The position numbers and the translations under genes are program-made. Shown here one piece after another: positions 6,948-9,369 of a DNA stretch of 9,369 nt (positions are counted from its first letter, which is position 1; the number at the start of each line of letters is the position of its first letter). The notes under the pieces are model-generated. The model did no database searches. It had not been told where the DNA came from and saw only the letters and a list, made by a program, of their open reading frames with translations. The DNA comes from Candidatus Latescibacterota bacterium (GTDB taxonomy: Bacteria; Latescibacterota; UBA2968), in NCBI GenBank assembly GCA_018650745.1, contig JABIFK010000659.1:1-9369 (forward strand), read 5' to 3'.

Positions 6948-7988
6948 TCACCCACCGTGGGGCAAATCGACAACCTGCTGCAACAAATCTACCTTGCGTT
7001 TATACATTGCCAAAATGGTATGAACCGACGCCTGATTGTGCGGATCGGCAGCCAAAGCCATCCGAGAAGATTGAATCGCATCATCAATCACTTTCAAGTT
7101 GGCCTCAATGGCAGCAACGGTTTCTGGTGCCAATGCATCACGGCGTTGTTGTAATGTTTCAGTTAATTGCGAAATGGCCGTGCTATACGTTTGCTCTGAA
7201 GCTTGAAATGCCGTCAATACCGGCATAATGGCCTCGCTTTCAACTTCTGAAACGACTGGTATTTCCATTGTCTGCTTCATATATAAAACGGTCATTGCCG
7301 ACGAAGCCGCCACCAGCAATACGGCCGCAGCAGCAAAACGCGTCCATCGAATCCAGGGCAATGCAGGTTTTGACACCAATTCCTCTGCTATCTCTGGCCA
7401 CAAATCACGTTTGGGTGCAATAACCTGAGGCAGTTCAGCTGCTTCCTGGGCCAAATGCTGCAAAAAAGCAACCTCGGCTTGCGCGTCTTCATCAGAAGCC
7501 AACAACACTTCAACCGCTTTAATTTCGTCACCAGACAACGTGCCATCCACATAACCATTCAGCTTTTCCTGCAAATCCATCCCATCAGCCACACCCGCCC
7601 ACAAGTCGCGTTTTGGCATCAACTCTTTTGGCAAGTCAGACGCACGTTGAGCCAAGTGCTGCAAAAAGTCCACCTCGGCTTGCGCATCTTCGTCAGAAGC
7701 CAACATCGCTTCTACCGCCTCAACCTCATCAGCTGATAAGGTGCCATCGATATAAGCATTCAGTTTTTGTCGCAAAGCCGTACCGTCTGCCACTTGGTCC
7801 CACAAGTCACGTTTGGGTGCAATAACATAAGGCAATTCAGAGGTATCCTTGGCCAATTGTTGCAAAAATGCCACCTCAGCTAATGCCTCTTTGTCGTGGA
7901 CCAAAAGAGCCTCTATGGCTTCGACTTCGCTGGCTGATAGCAAACCATCGACATAGTCATTTAATTTTTGTCTTAAATCGTTTGTCAT
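6948..7988 (-). CDS. Membrane anti-sigma factor with a triplicated N-terminal module
   Basis: The product is 346 residues. Its ATG overlaps the sigma gene's TGA by 4 bp, the normal translational coupling of sigma/anti-sigma pairs. Residues 5-205 are three tandem 67-residue copies of one module: KLNxYxDGxLSxxE, then an acidic helix (AEVxFLQxLA), then LPxxxxPKRDLW. In ordinary anti-sigma factors of this type the module occurs once, binds the ECF sigma in the cytoplasm and often holds a HxxxCxxC zinc site. Here no copy has cysteines, so the fold would be zinc-free. A single membrane helix follows (about residues 218-237, FAAAAVLLVAASSAMTVLYM). A periplasmic, largely helical tail comes next, containing PETVAAIEANLKVIDDAI and YKRKVDLLQQV, a pattern common in these proteins. 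Family identity is strong from sequence style and context. The effect of triplication is unknown. Confidence 0.88.
   Translation of the reverse strand: MTNDLRQKLNDYVDGLLSASEVEAIEALLVHDKEALAEVAFLQQLAKDTSELPYVIAPKRDLWDQVADGTALRQKLNAYIDGTLSADEVEAVEAMLASDEDAQAEVDFLQHLAQRASDLPKELMPKRDLWAGVADGMDLQEKLNGYVDGTLSGDEIKAVEVLLASDEDAQAEVAFLQHLAQEAAELPQVIAPKRDLWPEIAEELVSKPALPWIRWTRFAAAAVLLVAASSAMTVLYMKQTMEIPVVSEVESEAIMPVLTAFQASEQTYSTAISQLTETLQQRRDALAPETVAAIEANLKVIDDAIQSSRMALAADPHNQASVHTILAMYKRKVDLLQQVVDLPHGG
7374..7976 (-). repeat. Three tandem 201-bp repeats within the anti-sigma gene
   Basis: In gene order the units are 7976-7776, 7775-7575 and 7574-7374. Period is fixed by Trp63, Trp130 and Trp197 of PKRDLW and by Leu5, Leu72 and Leu139. 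All are spaced 67 residues apart with no indels. Nucleotide similarity is patchy: 20 bases are identical between units 1 and 3 (7807-7826, 7405-7424), and 31 of 33 match between units 2 and 3 (7672-7704, 7471-7503). Confidence 0.95.
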
Positions 7989-8536
7989 GAATCCAACATC
8001 TCCCGCAACAAATGCCGTGCTCTGTGCAATTGTGCTTTTGAAGACCCAACAGCCATACCTGTAAAATTGGAAATTTCTACGTGTGAATATCCTTCAACCT
8101 GAAACAAAACAAATACTTCTCGCGCTCTATCTGGCAATTTAGCAATGGCCTGTTCCAAATCGACCTTTATACCCGGTGTTTCTCGATAACCACGCCGATC
8201 TGCAGACGCCAAATCATCTATCGCAACCACACGGCCTGCGCGCCGTTGATCTGAACGCTGTGACTCAAAGACCACATTAACCGTTAACCGATATAACCAC
8301 GTCGAAAAGGCGCTTTCACCCCGAAAAGACGACAGTTTTTGCCAAGCACGTACAAAAGCACTCTGCGTCAACTCCTCAGCAGACGCATCATTGCGCGTGA
8401 GACGCAAACACAGGGCGTACACGCGCCCCAAGTGCAGACGATAGAGCATTTCAAATGCCCGTGTATCTCCTGCTGCAGCTTGGCTGACCAAGCGTTGGAC
8501 TTCGTCTTGTGGCGGGGTATCCACATCATTGGACAT
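7985..8536 (-). CDS. ECF-family RNA polymerase sigma factor
   Basis: The product is 183 residues, normal for the family. Sigma region 2 spans about residues 25-92, with the DASAEELTQSAFVRAW core (50-65) and FRGESAFSTWLYRLTVN, which contact core polymerase and the -10 element. After a variable linker, region 4 spans about 126-180 (LPDRAREVFVLFQVEGYSHVEI, then the helix-turn-helix with SSKAQLHRARHLL), which reads the -35 element. There are no regions 1.1 or 3, as expected for ECF sigmas. The start at 8536 is supported by AAGG 7 bases upstream (8547-8544). Its stop overlaps the anti-sigma start, so the pair is made together and the sigma is presumably held at the membrane until a periplasmic signal releases it. 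A likely target is the third gene of the operon, whose upstream region has an ECF-like promoter. The signal is unknown. Confidence 0.95.
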   Translation of the reverse strand: MSNDVDTPPQDEVQRLVSQAAAGDTRAFEMLYRLHLGRVYALCLRLTRNDASAEELTQSAFVRAWQKLSSFRGESAFSTWLYRLTVNVVFESQRSDQRRAGRVVAIDDLASADRRGYRETPGIKVDLEQAIAKLPDRAREVFVLFQVEGYSHVEISNFTGMAVGSSKAQLHRARHLLREMLDS

Positions 8537-8696
8537 AGATGGGCCTTAAAAAGCGGAGTCGGAAATGATATCAATGTATATGATGATGCAGACATAACAA
8601 AGGTTTAAATCCTAGTTTATCGTCTCGTTGGCTCTCACGAGATTGGATGCATCTGAAACGTCTAAGGTTTAAAATATCAACTTTCAAAAAAAGTCT
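8537..8696 (-). promoter_or_regulatory. Upstream control region of the sigma operon
   Basis: No gene fits in this stretch. It must hold the promoter of the sigma/anti-sigma operon. One weak candidate on the minus strand is TTGTTA (8600-8595), 16 bases, then TACATT (8578-8573), a sigma70-like arrangement. A GACTCCG at 8560-8554 repeats the 7-mer found at the proposed -10 of the GWxTD gene, but no GGAAC stands at the right distance. The 10-mer TTTAAACCTT occurs twice (8609-8600 and 8673-8664). The promoter cannot be fixed by eye. Confidence 0.35.
8600..8673. repeat. Pair of AAGGTTTAAA direct repeats, 64 bp apart
   Basis: The identical 10-mer AAGGTTTAAA occurs at 8600-8609 and 8664-8673. Each is preceded by GATGCA (8585-8590 and 8646-8651), with spacings of 9 and 12 bases. 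They lie upstream of the sigma operon and could be two copies of a regulator site or the trace of an old local duplication. AT-rich intergenic DNA makes chance possible. Confidence 0.4.
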
Positions 8697-8735
8697 AAAA
8701 ACAACACCCCCCTGCCAAATTGGAAGAGGGGTGTT
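8697..8735 (-). terminator. Intrinsic terminator of the barrel-protein gene
   Basis: Read on the minus strand, AACACCCC (8735-8728) pairs perfectly with GGGGTGTT (8710-8703). The interior holds a CCAATTTGG palindrome. GTTTTT follows (8702-8697) and a second T-run lies just beyond. It starts 82 bp past the stop of the barrel-protein gene, which it presumably ends, insulating the sigma operon from readthrough. Confidence 0.8.
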
Positions 8736-8756
8736 ATCGTCTGTCTTACAAGTGAG

Positions 8757-8786
8757 CACATACGTTCAACGCGTTGACTTCATGTG
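8757..8786. other. Thirty-base interrupted dyad (operator or RNA hairpin)
   Basis: A perfect 12-bp palindrome, TCAACGCGTTGA (8766-8777), is flanked at equal 4-base distance by CACAT (8757-8761) and ATGTG (8782-8786), which are also inverted copies. All 22 arm bases obey one two-fold axis. It lies between the barrel gene's stop and its terminator. It could be a dimeric regulator's site serving the sigma operon, or a hairpin in the 3' untranslated RNA. Confidence 0.6.
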
Positions 8787-8817
8787 TCCTAAAACAATTT
8801 TTCATTTCTATATCGCA

Positions 8818-9321
8818 TTAATGATGTCCGTGGCTTCCCAAACTAAAAAATATACCACCTTTGGCTGCAATTTCATTCCTAGCACCCGATGTGAGTGCAC
8901 GATCAAATGTGATTTCGCCAAAAAGACCGATGCTATCTGAAAGCTTCAAATCTATGCCGCCCACACTGGAAAACAAACCTTTGGTAGACGAGTGACTGGG
9001 AACGGTACCATGGGCATCTTCTTTAGAATAAAAGAGGCCCCCACCGGCGCCAATATAAAAATCTGCCTTTTCAGAAACAGGTGCTTTGTACACCCCACGA
9101 ATGGCCAAAGGCACAGTTGTGTGGCCCGACTTTTTAAAGTAATCTGCTGAAAATGAAATTGCCAATGGACGCTCTGGAATGGGTATGTCAACGGCAACGG
9201 CGACACCCGGAACAGAACCTTCAAAAATCAGTCCACCACCCAATTTGACTTCGGTTGCTTGGGCAACAGAAAAAGTGCAAACACCCAAAAAAACGGCAAT
9301 AAACATTCTGAAATTTTTCAT
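8818..9321 (-). CDS. Small exported protein, probable outer-membrane beta-barrel
   Basis: The product is 167 residues. The start at 9321 is supported by GGGAG 7 bases upstream (9333-9329). A Sec signal peptide ends at AQA-T (residues 20-23). The mature 145 residues alternate small or aromatic and polar residues in about eight strands, for example VKLGGGLIFEG, LAISFSADYF, ADFYIGAGGGLFYS, IGLFGEITFD and IAAKGGIFFSLG. This size and pattern fit 8-stranded barrels of the OmpA-like/OmpX type ('outer membrane beta-barrel domain'). The tail GSHGHH is histidine-rich, which is unusual after the last strand. It has its own terminator, so it is a separate unit upstream of, and in the same direction as, the sigma operon. 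Specific function is unknown. Confidence 0.75.
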   Translation of the reverse strand: MKNFRMFIAVFLGVCTFSVAQATEVKLGGGLIFEGSVPGVAVAVDIPIPERPLAISFSADYFKKSGHTTVPLAIRGVYKAPVSEKADFYIGAGGGLFYSKEDAHGTVPSHSSTKGLFSSVGGIDLKLSDSIGLFGEITFDRALTSGARNEIAAKGGIFFSLGSHGHH

Positions 9322-9343
9322 CTAACAGCTCCCTATCTTTACA

Positions 9344-9357
9344 GTGTGACGTGACAC
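9344..9357. promoter_or_regulatory. Near-perfect dyad upstream of the barrel-protein gene
   Basis: GTGTGACGTGACAC is a 14-bp inverted repeat with one mismatched pair out of seven. It ends 22 bp before the ATG, so it would overlap the transcription start or lie in the leader. It could be a repressor site or a small leader hairpin. The promoter itself probably runs past the window edge. Confidence 0.3.
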
Positions 9358-9369
9358 CAGTTTTTTGTA

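Noticed and set aside
7374..7976. Repeat array as CRISPR or minisatellite
   Set aside because: The units are 201 bp, coding, in frame and contiguous without spacers. They are protein-module duplications.

Overview
The window (about 48% G+C by eye) comes from a Gram-negative, probably uncultured bacterium. Four of the seven proteins carry export signals: two lipoproteins, two or more with Sec signals, and one likely outer-membrane barrel. A GWxTD-domain protein and an anti-sigma factor of the PxRDLW type suggest the FCB superphylum, Gemmatimonadota, or a neighbouring candidate phylum such as Latescibacterota or Poribacteria. This placement is inference from protein style only. No mobile element, CRISPR array, tRNA or rRNA is visible.

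Region A (1-3375, + strand) is a tight three-gene run. It holds the 3' part of an exported protein of unknown function (1-591), a large TPR outer-membrane lipoprotein (596-2524), and a LolB/DUF4292-like lipoprotein (2521-3375, ATGA overlap). The TPR-lipoprotein/LolB pair recalls the lbcA-lolB arrangement of Pseudomonas. A strong terminator-like hairpin with a T-run lies inside the start of the LolB-like reading frame, in the segment encoding its long N-terminal extension.

Region B (3400-8536, - strand, convergent with A) is an apparent cell-envelope signalling operon. It encodes an ECF sigma factor (8536-7985), an overlapping single-pass anti-sigma factor (7988-6948), and a very large exported protein (6873-3400) joining DUF4097-like beta repeats, TPRs and a GWxTD domain. 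The anti-sigma factor is unusual: its cytoplasmic sigma-binding-type module is present three times in tandem, with an exact 67-residue (201-bp) period and no zinc ligands. An ECF-type promoter candidate (GGAAC-N16-TCCGA) lies between the anti-sigma gene and the large gene, so the sigma factor may control that gene directly.

Region C (8537-9369) holds a regulatory intergenic stretch, a minus-strand terminator (8697-8735), a 30-bp interrupted dyad (8757-8786), and a small exported, probably outer-membrane beta-barrel protein (9321-8818).

Taken together, the window looks like envelope-biogenesis genes facing an envelope-stress regulon. The most unusual points are the triplicated anti-sigma module and the terminator-like hairpin built into a lipoprotein signal-peptide region.
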